Made by a program: the position numbers and the translations under genes. Below, in pieces: positions 24,245-33,356 of a stretch of DNA of 52,377 bases; position 1 is the first letter of the stretch, and each line of letters begins with the position of its first letter. The DNA comes from DATLXH01 sp035576005 (GTDB taxonomy: Bacteria > Acidobacteriota > Thermoanaerobaculia > Gp7-AA8). The DNA is taken from the NCBI GenBank assembly GCA_035576005.1, contig DATLXH010000027.1:1-52377 (forward strand), written 5' to 3'. The notes beneath the pieces are model-generated. The model saw only the letters and a list, made by a program, of their open reading frames with translations, had not been told where the DNA came from and did not search any database.

Positions 24245-24402
24245 CTGACTTCAACATCGCCAGATGGCCTGTCGAACTCCAGCGCAAAACCTTCGGATAT
24301 TTTGAAGCCTCGATTCGGGTCGTCCGGGCCGCTGCGGAAAACCGGGAATCTCTCCGCCGCTTTTCCGCTGAGATCTCCGCCGAGTCACACGACGAAGACT
24401 GA
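24241..24402 (+). CDS. Small protein of unknown function overlapping the dnaA stop
   Basis: A 53-codon frame whose ATG overlaps the dnaA TGA (ATGA at 24241-24244). It reads MTDFNIARWPVELQRKTF, continues through a helical Ala/Arg/Glu-rich stretch and ends in an acidic ESHDED tail. The composition is plausible for a soluble amphipathic helical protein with no membrane segment. I do not recognise a family. The overlap suggests coupled translation with DnaA, but chance cannot be excluded at this length. Confidence 0.45.
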   Translation: MTDFNIARWPVELQRKTFGYFEASIRVVRAAAENRESLRRFSAEISAESHDED

Positions 24403-24500
24403 TATACTTTTGAACACTTTGCGTGTGAATCCACTCTTTTCCACGCACACTTCCTACTACCACTACTAAATACTAAGATCTTATTCTTGAGGGAACGGCA

Positions 24501-25625
24501 ATGGAGTTGAGCGTCGGAAAAGCGGAGTTGCAGAGAGAGCTGCAGCTCTGTCAGGGAATCGTGGAGCGTCGATCCACCATTCCGATCCTTTCCAACGTGT
24601 TGCTCAGGACTGCGGAGAACTCGCTGGAGATCGCAGCTACGGATCTGGACGTGACCATTCAGAGCTCCTGTCCTGCAACGATCGTCCGACCTGGCGGGGT
24701 AACGATTGAGGCCCGCCGCTTTTTCGACATCATTCGCTCACTTCCCGATGATCAGGTGAAGTTGACTCTGCAGGAAAACTTCTCGCTGCTCGTTGAATCG
24801 GGGACCGCGAAGTTCCGCTTGCTGGGACTACCGGTCGAAGATTACCCGACACTCCCGACCATCGTAACGACCTCGCATTACAGCAGCGGCCTCGGTGCGC
24901 TCAAGGCGATGGTCGAGAAGGTGATCTTCGCGATCACTCACGAAGAAACGCGCTTCCAGCTCAATGGCGCTTTGCTGAAACTGCATGACCAGACGATGGA
25001 GATGGTCGCCACCGACGGTCACAGGATGGCCCTGGTCAGTTATCCCCAGCCGTCTCCTGCCGCGGGAAACGGCGACGGTCTAACAGTCCTTGTTCCGCGC
25101 AAGGCTCTGCATGAGCTGCTTCGGCTTGAGAGTGGTCCTGATACGGAAGTGCAGTTCGGAACATCGGAAAATCACCTTTTCTTTGAAGCCGGGGCTCGCA
25201 GGTTGATGGCCCGGATGATCGACGTGAATTTCCCCAACTATCTCGAAGTCATCTCAAAGGACAACGATCGGCGGGTCATTGTCGATCGCGAGCGTTTGAT
25301 CGCAACGATTCGGCGAATTTCACTCGTTGCGAATGAGAGGACGAGAGCTGTCCGGTTCGATTTCGCTCCCGGAAAGCTCACCGTGTCCTCTACGAATCCC
25401 GAGCTTGGGGATGCGCGTGAGACAGTACCGATCGATTATGCCGGCGCGCCCTTTTACGTTGGACTGAACGCTGCCTATCTCGTTGACTTTCTGAATGCCG
25501 TCGACACACCTGTCGTATCGCTCGAGTTGAAAGACGAGAACAGTCAGTGCATCGGGCGTCCCTCGGCCGGTGAGGAACTTCCGTACGAGTACACCTACGT
25601 TGTCATGCCGATGCGGATTGCATAG
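24501..25625 (+). CDS. dnaN: DNA polymerase III beta subunit (sliding clamp)
   Basis: Ring-shaped processivity factor of the replicative polymerase. The 374 residues divide into three similar clamp domains. Recognisable patterns include the N-terminal LQRELQLCQGIVERRSTIPILSNVLL, TDLDVTIQ, ATDGHRMALV and the C-terminal YVVMPMR. GAGGGA lies 6 bases before the ATG. About 100 bp separates it from the small ORF; that gap contains one DnaA-box-like TTTTCCACG (24437-24445) and a short AT-rich stretch (24465-24488). Confidence 0.97.
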   Translation: MELSVGKAELQRELQLCQGIVERRSTIPILSNVLLRTAENSLEIAATDLDVTIQSSCPATIVRPGGVTIEARRFFDIIRSLPDDQVKLTLQENFSLLVESGTAKFRLLGLPVEDYPTLPTIVTTSHYSSGLGALKAMVEKVIFAITHEETRFQLNGALLKLHDQTMEMVATDGHRMALVSYPQPSPAAGNGDGLTVLVPRKALHELLRLESGPDTEVQFGTSENHLFFEAGARRLMARMIDVNFPNYLEVISKDNDRRVIVDRERLIATIRRISLVANERTRAVRFDFAPGKLTVSSTNPELGDARETVPIDYAGAPFYVGLNAAYLVDFLNAVDTPVVSLELKDENSQCIGRPSAGEELPYEYTYVVMPMRIA

Positions 25626-25705
25626 CCGGCGCTCCTATCCGTATACCTCAACAACCTCCAGCAGCTTTTCGCCAGCGTTACACGCCGCTCCCTCGCGGCG
25701 AACCA

Positions 25706-25835
25706 CGCCACCCGTCATCCTGAGTAGCGCCTTTGCGACGGAGGATCTCAGAATGCGACGCTGTGCGATCAGGCAGCTGCCCATCCTGAGATCCTTCGTC
25801 GCAGAAAGCGCTGCTCAGGATGACGGGTGGTCAAC
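25706..25835. repeat. F6 inverted repeat in the dnaN-recF spacer
   Basis: The arms are near-inverse: CGTCATCCTGAGTAGCGCC and GGATCTCAG on the left, CCTGAGATCCTTCGTCGCAG and GCTCAGGATGACGGG on the right. The loop is about 25 bp. It occupies about 130 of the 312 bp between dnaN and recF. Related words (GTCATCCCGAGC, CGAGGGACCTCG) recur at 32648-32815. The rest of the spacer shows no gene. Confidence 0.8.
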
Positions 25836-25937
25836 ACCGCCTTATCGTTGGAGAGCGTTTTCACGCTCGGGACGACGCATAATTACTTTTCTCAAAGACG
25901 GCTCCTTCCCGCAGCCGGTCCGGATAACACGCTTCCG

Positions 25938-27047
25938 ATGATCCTCGAGTCTTTCCGGATTGAGAATTTCCGCAACCTGATCTCAGGCGAGCTTCATTGC
26001 CACCCATCGGCCAACATCTTCGTCGGGGAGAACGGGCAGGGAAAAACCAACCTTCTCGAGGCGATCTACTTTCTCGCAACGACAAAGTCCTTCCGGACCC
26101 CGCGACTGTCGAACCTGGCGAGGATCGGGTCCGAAACGCTCTTCGTGGAAGGCGTGCTGCTGCAGGAAACCGTTAGGAAAACATTCTCCGCCGGACTGGC
26201 AGGGGGCGACCAGAGAAGACGCGAGCTGCAGGTAAACGGCCAGCGCGCCTCCCTCCAGACGTACCTCCAGATGCTCCCGGTTCTCGCTTACTCGGCCTCG
26301 CGACTCGAGATCGTGAAGGGGTCACCGGAGGAAGGGAGACGGTTTCTCGATCGCGGTGTAGCGGGAATCCGGCACGGTTATCTCGAAGAGTTGTCGCGTT
26401 ACGGGAGGGTGCTCAAGCAGAGGAACGCCCTGCTGCAAAAGGTCGCCGAGGGGAGCGCCAGAGCGGGGCAACTTGATGCCTGGGATGAGGAATTCGTTTC
26501 GGCGGCGGAGCCTCTGGTGAAGGCGAGAGCGGAGTACACGGATTCGCTTTTTCTCGAGTACCGCCAGATTGTCGAGGCGCATCGGTATCATGTGGACGAT
26601 CTCCTCATCCGCTACCTCCCCAACGGCTTCGATTTCCGTGCGCGTGACCGGAAGGAAAATCTTCTGGCCTTCAGAGGGCGGAGAGATCGGGAGATTCGTA
26701 GTGGTTTTACGCTGATCGGCCCGCACCGGGACAGTGTGGAGTTCAGCCGCTCAGACCGCGCGGCGGCCGACCTCCTGTCCAGCGGCGAGCTCAAGATGAC
26801 GGTGTTGTTCCTGAAATTCGCCAAAATGGCCCTGCAAAAACGTTTCGCTGAGGGAGCGCCGGTCTTTCTTCTGGATGACATTGACGCGGAGCTCGATCTC
26901 GGCATCATCCAGCGGTTGCTGGGGTACCTGGCTGGAAGTACTCAGATATTCGTTACGACCGCCAAGGAAAGCGTCATCGCAGCCCTCCAGATGCCAGAGC
27001 ACGCTATGTTCACGGTCCAGGGCGGGATCGCGAAGCGGCGGGACTAG
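25938..27047 (+). CDS. recF: DNA replication and repair protein RecF
   Basis: SMC-like ATPase that helps load RecA at gapped DNA. Walker A is VGENGQGKTNLLEAIYFL and the N-terminus is LESFRIENFRNL. The ABC signature region is LLSSGELKM, and Walker B with the D-loop is PVFLLDDIDAELD. From ATG 25938 it encodes 369 residues, a normal length; the open frame extends to 25827, but that part comes from spacer sequence. It is in the standard dnaA-dnaN-recF-gyrB order. Confidence 0.96.
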   Translation: MILESFRIENFRNLISGELHCHPSANIFVGENGQGKTNLLEAIYFLATTKSFRTPRLSNLARIGSETLFVEGVLLQETVRKTFSAGLAGGDQRRRELQVNGQRASLQTYLQMLPVLAYSASRLEIVKGSPEEGRRFLDRGVAGIRHGYLEELSRYGRVLKQRNALLQKVAEGSARAGQLDAWDEEFVSAAEPLVKARAEYTDSLFLEYRQIVEAHRYHVDDLLIRYLPNGFDFRARDRKENLLAFRGRRDREIRSGFTLIGPHRDSVEFSRSDRAAADLLSSGELKMTVLFLKFAKMALQKRFAEGAPVFLLDDIDAELDLGIIQRLLGYLAGSTQIFVTTAKESVIAALQMPEHAMFTVQGGIAKRRD

Positions 27048-27234
27048 CCCGCATGTCTTACGGCACTCGCCCCGAGGCGACGAACCGCGGTTTGACTCGA
27101 TGCTTTGAGGGTCTCGAGGGCCGAGCTCGGCCCTTCGAAAACTACCAGGAGTATTTGTCGCATCAGATGCGGCCGTCATACCGCGTCAGGCGAGATCGTG
27201 GGGGTCAGAAAGGTCGAAATCATCCAGAATTGTT

Positions 27235-27243
27235 TGCTATAAT
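27235..27243 (+). promoter_or_regulatory. Predicted extended -10 promoter of gyrB
   Basis: TGCTATAAT at 27235-27243 contains a perfect -10 with a TGn extension. Upstream, TCGAAA (27214-27219) is a poor -35 at 18-bp spacing. It lies in the 340-bp recF-gyrB gap and would give a leader of about 135 bases with a small GGAAA/TTTCC hairpin. The rest of the gap (27048-27230) shows no gene or clear repeat. Confidence 0.65.
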
Positions 27244-27387
27244 TACGTGTTCTTATTCGGTGGAAATCCATCAGGTTTCCGCGGCTGCCCCCACCAGGAT
27301 CTGGAGCCGCTTTCAATCACCTCGGACTCGACCAGAGCGCGTCCCCTTCGAGGAGCCCCGGCCATCCCCGACTCCCAGAAAGAATCC

Positions 27388-29775
27388 ATGGCAAGTAACT
27401 ACACAGCAGAAGACATAAAAGTCCTCAAAGGGCTCGACGCGGTACGAAAGCGGCCCGGCATGTACATCGGTGACACCGATGACATTACCGGCCTGCACCA
27501 TATGGTCTACGAAGTCGTGGACAACGCGATCGACGAAGCCCTCGCGGGCCACGCGGACCGCGTCACGGTGACGATTCATCCCGACAGCTCTGTGACCGTC
27601 GAAGACAACGGTCGCGGGATTCCTGTGGATGAGCACAAGGAAGAGGGACGTTCGGCCGCCGAGGTCATCATGACCGAGCTGCATGCGGGCGGAAAGTTCG
27701 ATAACAACTCGTACAAGGTCTCAGGCGGCCTCCACGGCGTAGGAGTTTCGGTTGTGAATTTTCTCTCCGAGGCGCTCGAGCTGGAGATCCATCGTGACGG
27801 CCATGTCTGGCGGCAGAGCTATCGCGGAGGCGTGCCCGTCGAGTCGATCAAACGGCTCGGGAAGACGGCTCAGCGCGGTACGAAAGTCACCTTCAAGCCC
27901 GACCCCCTGATCTTTTCGGTCCTCGAGATGAATTTCGACACCCTCTCGCAGCGACTTCGAGAGCTGGCGTTTCTCAATTCCGGAGTCAACATCCGGATCT
28001 TCGATGAGCGCACCGAGAAAGAACATACGTTTTGCTACGAGGGCGGCATCATCTCGTTCGTCGAGGACCTGAACCGCAACAAGACGCCGCTGCACGAGAA
28101 GGTGATCTACATCGTGGAAGAGCGCGATGGCGAAAAAGTCGAGATCGCGATGCAGTGGAACGAGGGGTACAGCGACAACCTTTATCCCTTCACCAATACG
28201 ATCAAGAACCAGGACGGCGGGACCCACCTGGTTGGCTTCAAGGCGGCTCTGACCAGGACCGTCAACAAATATGCAACCGAGAAAGGGTTTCTCGCGAAGG
28301 GAAAGGTCAACCTCGAGGGTGATGACGTTCGCGAGGGGCTCGCAGCCGTCATTTCGATCAAGATCCGCGATCCGAAGTTTTCGTCTCAGACCAAGGACAA
28401 GCTGGTCTCGTCGCATGTGAAGACGTGGGTCGAGCAGGTCGTCAACGACCGCTTGTCCGACTACTTCGAGGAAAACCCGCGCGAGTCGCGACGGATCGTC
28501 GAGAAGATGGTCGATGCTGCTCGCGCCCGCGAAGCTGCGCGAAAGGCCAGGGATCTCACGCGCCGTAAAGGTGCGCTCGAGTCGAGCGCCTTGCCAGGCA
28601 AGCTTGCTGACTGTCAGGAACGCGATCCGAAGTTCTCAGAGATTTTCTTCGTTGAAGGAGACTCGGCAGGCGGCTCAGCGAAACAGGGACGCGATCGTCG
28701 TTTCCAGGCAATCCTTCCGCTGAAGGGAAAGATTCTCAATGTAGAAAAAGCGCGCCTCGACAAGATGCTTTCTTCCGAGGAGATTCGCGTGATGATCACG
28801 GCCCTCGGGACTGGCATCGGCAGCGATGAGTTCGATATCGGGAAGCTTCGCTATCACAAGATCATCATCATGACCGACGCCGATGTCGACGGCTCGCACA
28901 TCCGAACTCTGATCCTGACATTTTTTTACAGGCACATGCACTCCCTCATTACGGGAGGGCATCTGTTCATCGCGCAGCCACCGCTGTTCAAGGTTTCGCA
29001 GGGTAAAAAGGACCACTACATCAAGGACGAGCCAGAGCTCTCGCGCTATCTGCTGAGCCGGATCTCCGAAAACCTCGAGCTTCAATCGCAGCTCGGTCCG
29101 TCCGTGAGGGGCGAAGAGCTGATTGCGCTGCTGCAGAGCGTTGAGGGTTACAGGGCTCATCTTCGCCGGCTCGAGTCGCGCGGCGCGCCACGCGAGGTGC
29201 TCGAGATCCTGTTGTCCGAAGGACTCTCGGATCGCACGGCGTTTGCGGACTCCGCGAGGCTGGAGTCGATCGAGCAGGCGTTGACGAAAGTCGGCTTCGA
29301 GCAGGTAAGAGTCGGGACTGACCCCGAGACCGAGACCCCCACTCTTTCACTTCTCTCATCACGGAATGGCAGCTCGCGACGGCTGACGGTCGATGACGAT
29401 TTTCTCTCGCAGTACGACTACCGGCAGATGGCCTCCTCGTTCGAGAAGATTGCCTCCTTCGGGCTGGCTCCTTACACACTCAAACATGGAGAGGACTCGG
29501 CTTCGATTGCCACTGTTGATGCGCTCATCGAGCGGGTTTATGAGCTGGCGAAAAAAGGACTTTCCATCTCGCGCTACAAAGGCCTGGGAGAGATGAACCC
29601 GGAGCAGTTGTGGGAGACCACGATGAACCCCGAGACGCGGCGCCTGCTGGAAGTCCGTATCGAAGACGCAGTCGGGGCAGATGAGATCTTCACCATCCTG
29701 ATGGGCGATCAGGTCGAACCGCGCCGCGCCTTCATCCAGGACAACGCGCTCGATGTGAAGAACCTGGATATTTAG
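27388..29775 (+). CDS. gyrB: DNA gyrase subunit B
   Basis: ATPase subunit that drives negative supercoiling. The GHKL ATPase domain has EVVDNAIDEA, DNGRGIPV and GGLHGVGVSVVN. The Toprim domain has EGDSAGG and DADVDGSHIR. The C-terminal signature is RYKGLGEMNPEQLWETTM. Between the Toprim halves lies an insert of about 150 residues (about 555-700 of the 795) of the kind found in Gram-negative GyrB. ATG 27388 (MASNYTAEDIKVLKGLDAVR) is the conserved start; the open frame upstream to 27247 is leader sequence. Confidence 0.97.
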   Translation: MASNYTAEDIKVLKGLDAVRKRPGMYIGDTDDITGLHHMVYEVVDNAIDEALAGHADRVTVTIHPDSSVTVEDNGRGIPVDEHKEEGRSAAEVIMTELHAGGKFDNNSYKVSGGLHGVGVSVVNFLSEALELEIHRDGHVWRQSYRGGVPVESIKRLGKTAQRGTKVTFKPDPLIFSVLEMNFDTLSQRLRELAFLNSGVNIRIFDERTEKEHTFCYEGGIISFVEDLNRNKTPLHEKVIYIVEERDGEKVEIAMQWNEGYSDNLYPFTNTIKNQDGGTHLVGFKAALTRTVNKYATEKGFLAKGKVNLEGDDVREGLAAVISIKIRDPKFSSQTKDKLVSSHVKTWVEQVVNDRLSDYFEENPRESRRIVEKMVDAARAREAARKARDLTRRKGALESSALPGKLADCQERDPKFSEIFFVEGDSAGGSAKQGRDRRFQAILPLKGKILNVEKARLDKMLSSEEIRVMITALGTGIGSDEFDIGKLRYHKIIIMTDADVDGSHIRTLILTFFYRHMHSLITGGHLFIAQPPLFKVSQGKKDHYIKDEPELSRYLLSRISENLELQSQLGPSVRGEELIALLQSVEGYRAHLRRLESRGAPREVLEILLSEGLSDRTAFADSARLESIEQALTKVGFEQVRVGTDPETETPTLSLLSSRNGSSRRLTVDDDFLSQYDYRQMASSFEKIASFGLAPYTLKHGEDSASIATVDALIERVYELAKKGLSISRYKGLGEMNPEQLWETTMNPETRRLLEVRIEDAVGADEIFTILMGDQVEPRRAFIQDNALDVKNLDI

Positions 29776-29914
29776 TGGTGGATCCCTTTGGGTGGTGCAA
29801 GGTGTTTGCGCGACGTGTGTCGTCCCGGGCGGATGTGCGGCAAATGCCGCGACTGAGAACAAGCAACGGGGTGTCATCGCTCGGGATGAAGTCAGTGAAA
29901 TCGGCGGTGTTACT

Positions 29915-29996
29915 TGTGGCCGGACATTCCAATGTCCGGCGCGCCGTAGGCGCAAGCGGACGCAAATACCGCCGGACATTGGAATGTCCGGCCACA
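29915..29996. repeat. F2 palindromic repeat, copy 2, between gyrB and gyrA
   Basis: An 82-bp element with the same TGTGGCCGGACATTCCAATG arms as 8657-8747, but a different and shorter loop. It sits in the 279-bp gyrB-gyrA gap, where it would form a hairpin in any gyrB-gyrA read-through transcript. Confidence 0.92.
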
Positions 29997-30054
29997 GCGG
30001 ACAATACGCATCGAATGATTAGACACACCGACTGAGACCAAAGACCAGAAAATC

Positions 30055-32604
30055 ATGTCCGACTACACGACCATCAACGATCAGAAAATCCCCGTCAACA
30101 TCGAAGACGAGATGCGCAAGTCGTATCTCGACTATGCGATGTCCGTCATCATCGGACGCGCGCTTCCCGACGTGCGTGATGGGCTGAAACCTGTCCACCG
30201 GCGAATCCTGTTCGGCATGTACGAACAAGGGAACACTTCGAACAAGGCATATAAAAAGTCCGCGCGTATCGTTGGCGACGTGATGGGAAAGTTCCACCCT
30301 CACGGTGATAGCGCAATCTACGACTCGGTCGTCCGCATGGCGCAGGACTTCTCGATGCGCTATCAGCTCGTCGATGGTCAGGGGAACTTCGGTTCGCTCG
30401 ACGGCGATAACCCCGCGGCCATGCGTTACACGGAAGTCCGCCTCACGAAACTCGCCGAAGAGCTCCTTCGTGACGACATCGACAAAGAAACCGTCGACTG
30501 GGTGCCGAACTACGACGGGTCTCTCGTGGAGCCCTCAGTGCTCCCGGCCAAATATCCGAATCTACTCGTCAACGGCTCCTCGGGAATCGCCGTTGGAATG
30601 GCCACGAACATCCCGCCGCACAACCTCGGCGAAGTCATCGATGCCTGTCTGATGATGATCGGCAATCCTGAGTCGACGACGCAGGACCTCATGACGGTCC
30701 TTCCAGGGCCAGACTTCCCGACGGCCGGCTTCATTCATGGGCGTGATGGAATCCGTCAGGCATATGAGACTGGCCGCGGAATCATCCAGCTGCGAGCGCG
30801 TGCGGTCTTCGAGACACAGAAGAAGAACGCCGACAGACAGTCGATCGTCGTCAACGAAATCCCGTACATGACGAATAAAGCGAGGCTGATCGAGAAGATC
30901 GCCGAACTGGTTCGGGACAAGAGGATTGAAGGGATCTCCGATCTTCGCGACGAGTCGGATCGCGACGGGATCCGGATCGTAGTCGAGCTCAAGCGCGGCG
31001 AAGTTCCCGAGGTCGTGCTCAATCACCTCTACAAGAACACGCAGATGCAGACGACGTTCGGGATCATTTTCCTCGCGATCGTCAACAACCAGCCGCAGGT
31101 CATGAATCTCCGGACGCTGGTCAATCACTTCATCGATCACCGGAAAGAGATCGTCATCCGGCGCACGCGCTTCGATCTGCGAAAAGCCGAAGAGCGAGCC
31201 CATATTCTCGAGGGACTCGTCAAGGCTCTCGATCACCTCGATCAGGTCATCAATCTCATTCGCGCAAGTCAGTCGCCTGCCGGCGCAAAAGAGCAGCTCG
31301 TGGCACAGTTTGCGTTCTCCGAGCTGCAGGCCCAGGCCATTCTCGACATGCGGCTGCAGCGGCTCACGGGACTCGAGCGGGACAAGATCACCAACGAATA
31401 TCAGGACGTGCTGGCGACGATCCGGAGTCTCAAGGAGATCCTTGGATCGGAGAAGCTCGTGCTCGAGATCATATCGGCTGAGCTCACCGAGATCAGGCGG
31501 CAGTTCGGCGACAAGAGGCGGACCGAAATCGTCGGCGAGACCCGCGATATTACGATTGAAGACATGATCGCAGTCGAGGACATGGTCATCACGGTTTCGC
31601 GCGGTGGCTACATCAAGAGGTCTCCTCTTTCGCTTCATCGCGCGCAGCACCGCGGTGGAAAAGGGAAGCTCGGGATGGTCCCGAAAGAAGAGGACATCGT
31701 CGAGCATCTCTTCGTTGCGTCGACGCATTCCTACATTCTTGTCTTCACGGACAAGGGACGTGTCTACTGGTTGAAAGTCCATCTCATTCCTCAGATCGGC
31801 GTCGCAGCGCGCGGTAAGGCGATCGTCAATCTGATTCAGGTCGAGAGTGGTGAGAATGTTCGCGCGCTCCTGACGCTAAAAAACTTCTCCGAAGCGAAGT
31901 ACGTTGTGATGCTCACTCGCGGGGGCAAGATCAAGAAGACTGAGCTCGTCGCATTCTCGAACCCTCGGACCAGCGGCATCATCGCGATCGACATCAACGA
32001 CGGCGACGATCTGCACGCAGTTGACCTGAGTGATGGAAACTCGGAAATCTTCATCGGCACCCACGACGGCAAGGCGATCCGCTTCAAGGAATCCGATGTG
32101 CGCGCCATGGGGCGAGGTGCGGCTGGTGTGAAGGGGATCAACCTCCGATCAGGCGACTACGTGATCGAGATGGACGTAATCAAAGAAGCAGAGTCGGCCG
32201 AGATCCTGACGGTGACGGAAAAGGGCTTCGGCAAGCGGACTGCGGTGTCGGAGTACCGGCTTCAGACGCGAGGCGGCTCGGGTGTCATCAACATCAAGAC
32301 GACGGGCAAGAACGGCAAGGTGTCGGGAATCAAGTGCGTCGGCCAGGATGACGAGTTGCTTCTCATCACCGAGCAGGGAAAGATGATCCGGCTCAGCATC
32401 TCGGGAATCCGTTCGGTCGGACGTTCGACACAGGGCGTGAAGCTCATCAACGTTGACAACGAAGACATGGTGGTCGCCGCCGTGAAGCTCGTGGATAAGG
32501 ATCCTGAGGAGCTCGAGGTCAGCGGAGACGATGTTGCGTCTGAGGATGCCGTTCGTGATGAGACGGACGGCACGGACGAGACCGATCCCGACATCGTCCA
32601 TTGA
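30055..32604 (+). CDS. gyrA: DNA gyrase subunit A
   Basis: Breakage-reunion subunit of gyrase. The active-site Tyr is in AAMRYTEVRL. The quinolone-determining region reads HPHGDSAIYDSVVRMAQ, with Ser and Asp at the positions equivalent to E. coli 83 and 87, the quinolone-sensitive state. The C-terminal beta-pinwheel has the GyrA box QHRGGKG, supporting true gyrase rather than topoisomerase IV. The tail is strongly acidic. The 849 residues are normal. Confidence 0.98.
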   Translation: MSDYTTINDQKIPVNIEDEMRKSYLDYAMSVIIGRALPDVRDGLKPVHRRILFGMYEQGNTSNKAYKKSARIVGDVMGKFHPHGDSAIYDSVVRMAQDFSMRYQLVDGQGNFGSLDGDNPAAMRYTEVRLTKLAEELLRDDIDKETVDWVPNYDGSLVEPSVLPAKYPNLLVNGSSGIAVGMATNIPPHNLGEVIDACLMMIGNPESTTQDLMTVLPGPDFPTAGFIHGRDGIRQAYETGRGIIQLRARAVFETQKKNADRQSIVVNEIPYMTNKARLIEKIAELVRDKRIEGISDLRDESDRDGIRIVVELKRGEVPEVVLNHLYKNTQMQTTFGIIFLAIVNNQPQVMNLRTLVNHFIDHRKEIVIRRTRFDLRKAEERAHILEGLVKALDHLDQVINLIRASQSPAGAKEQLVAQFAFSELQAQAILDMRLQRLTGLERDKITNEYQDVLATIRSLKEILGSEKLVLEIISAELTEIRRQFGDKRRTEIVGETRDITIEDMIAVEDMVITVSRGGYIKRSPLSLHRAQHRGGKGKLGMVPKEEDIVEHLFVASTHSYILVFTDKGRVYWLKVHLIPQIGVAARGKAIVNLIQVESGENVRALLTLKNFSEAKYVVMLTRGGKIKKTELVAFSNPRTSGIIAIDINDGDDLHAVDLSDGNSEIFIGTHDGKAIRFKESDVRAMGRGAAGVKGINLRSGDYVIEMDVIKEAESAEILTVTEKGFGKRTAVSEYRLQTRGGSGVINIKTTGKNGKVSGIKCVGQDDELLLITEQGKMIRLSISGIRSVGRSTQGVKLINVDNEDMVVAAVKLVDKDPEELEVSGDDVASEDAVRDETDGTDETDPDIVH

Positions 32605-32883
32605 CCCGTGGCGAGCTGGCTTCGGTTCTGTATCGCTGACGGCGAGGTCATCCCGAGCCGGAAATGTTGGTCCGCAACGGTAAGGCGGTGATGACATACC
32701 CCCAGGATGACGGTCTCATCAGAGCGATGTACCCAACGTGACGCACTGAGAGAAACGATGTGTCGTCCCGAGCTTGGGCGTGTGGGTGGGAGGGGCGAGG
32801 GACCTCGCAAGCTTCTACTCCGGTCCCATCGACGCGACGCTCCCCGCGTATAGCCCTCACTGTGAGAGACGACCGCTCGAAGT
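32605..32883. repeat. F6-related eroded repeat words after gyrA
   Basis: The 279-bp gap between gyrA and the zinc-ribbon gene contains GTCATCCCGAGC, GGATGACGGTCTCAT and GTCGTCCCGAGC, then GAGGGACCTCGCAAGC. These resemble the arms of the repeat at 25706-25835. Symmetry is poor, so it is at best a degraded copy. No gene is seen. Confidence 0.45.
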
Positions 32884-33195
32884 TCAGGCGATGTCGTTCC
32901 GATCGCTGACAGGCGTGGTTGCCGATGCCGCGACCACGGGATCCTGATCGTCCGGTTCGTGAATCATCTCGCGCCGGCGCTGGGCTTTCATCTGCTCGAA
33001 GATTCCCCCGACGTGACCCGCCGGGATCCAGCTATTTCCGCCACACTTCGGGCATCGGCCGCGAAAGGCGATGTTCTTGCCGCAGTCCGGGCAGATGATG
33101 ACCAGAGAATGTGAGAGCTCGAACTTCTGCTCGCCTTCGTGATCGAGGCCGTTGAGAAACGAGCTGAGATTCTGGAAGGTATCTTCTAGGGACAT
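32884..33195 (-). CDS. Small zinc-ribbon protein of unknown function
   Basis: A 103-residue protein starting at ATG 33195 (MSLEDTFQNLSSFL), with AGGAG 5 bases upstream. Residues about 35-55 form a four-cysteine ribbon, CPDCGKNIAFRGRCPKCGG, likely to bind one zinc. It is preceded by a hydrophobic/acidic helix region and followed by a conserved-looking segment ending in EQMKAQRRREMIHE. The tail is acidic and of low complexity. There is no membrane segment. It lies 160 bp downstream of RNase G on the same side, so an RNA-related role is possible but not shown. I do not recognise a named family. Confidence 0.7.
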   Translation of the reverse strand: MSLEDTFQNLSSFLNGLDHEGEQKFELSHSLVIICPDCGKNIAFRGRCPKCGGNSWIPAGHVGGIFEQMKAQRRREMIHEPDDQDPVVAASATTPVSDRNDIA

Positions 33196-33356
33196 CGGGG
33201 CTCCTGAGAATCGGCGAAAATTGCACACGACATGCCACGGGTTCTGTCGTTCGGAGTTATCTGCGGAGCGGGCTCATCTGGAAAACCGACGACTTCGGGG
33301 TCGCCAGGGCTGAATGCTGAGCTGAGCTCGCCCGTTACTACGCAGGTGCGGTCGGA

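Noticed and set aside
27247..27387. N-terminal extension of gyrB to 27247
   Set aside because: The sequence before MASNYTAED is unlike any GyrB, starts directly at the predicted promoter, and the conserved protein begins at 27388.
30562..31782. 406-codon open frame opposite gyrA
   Set aside because: Shadow of gyrA; long antisense frames are common at this GC content.
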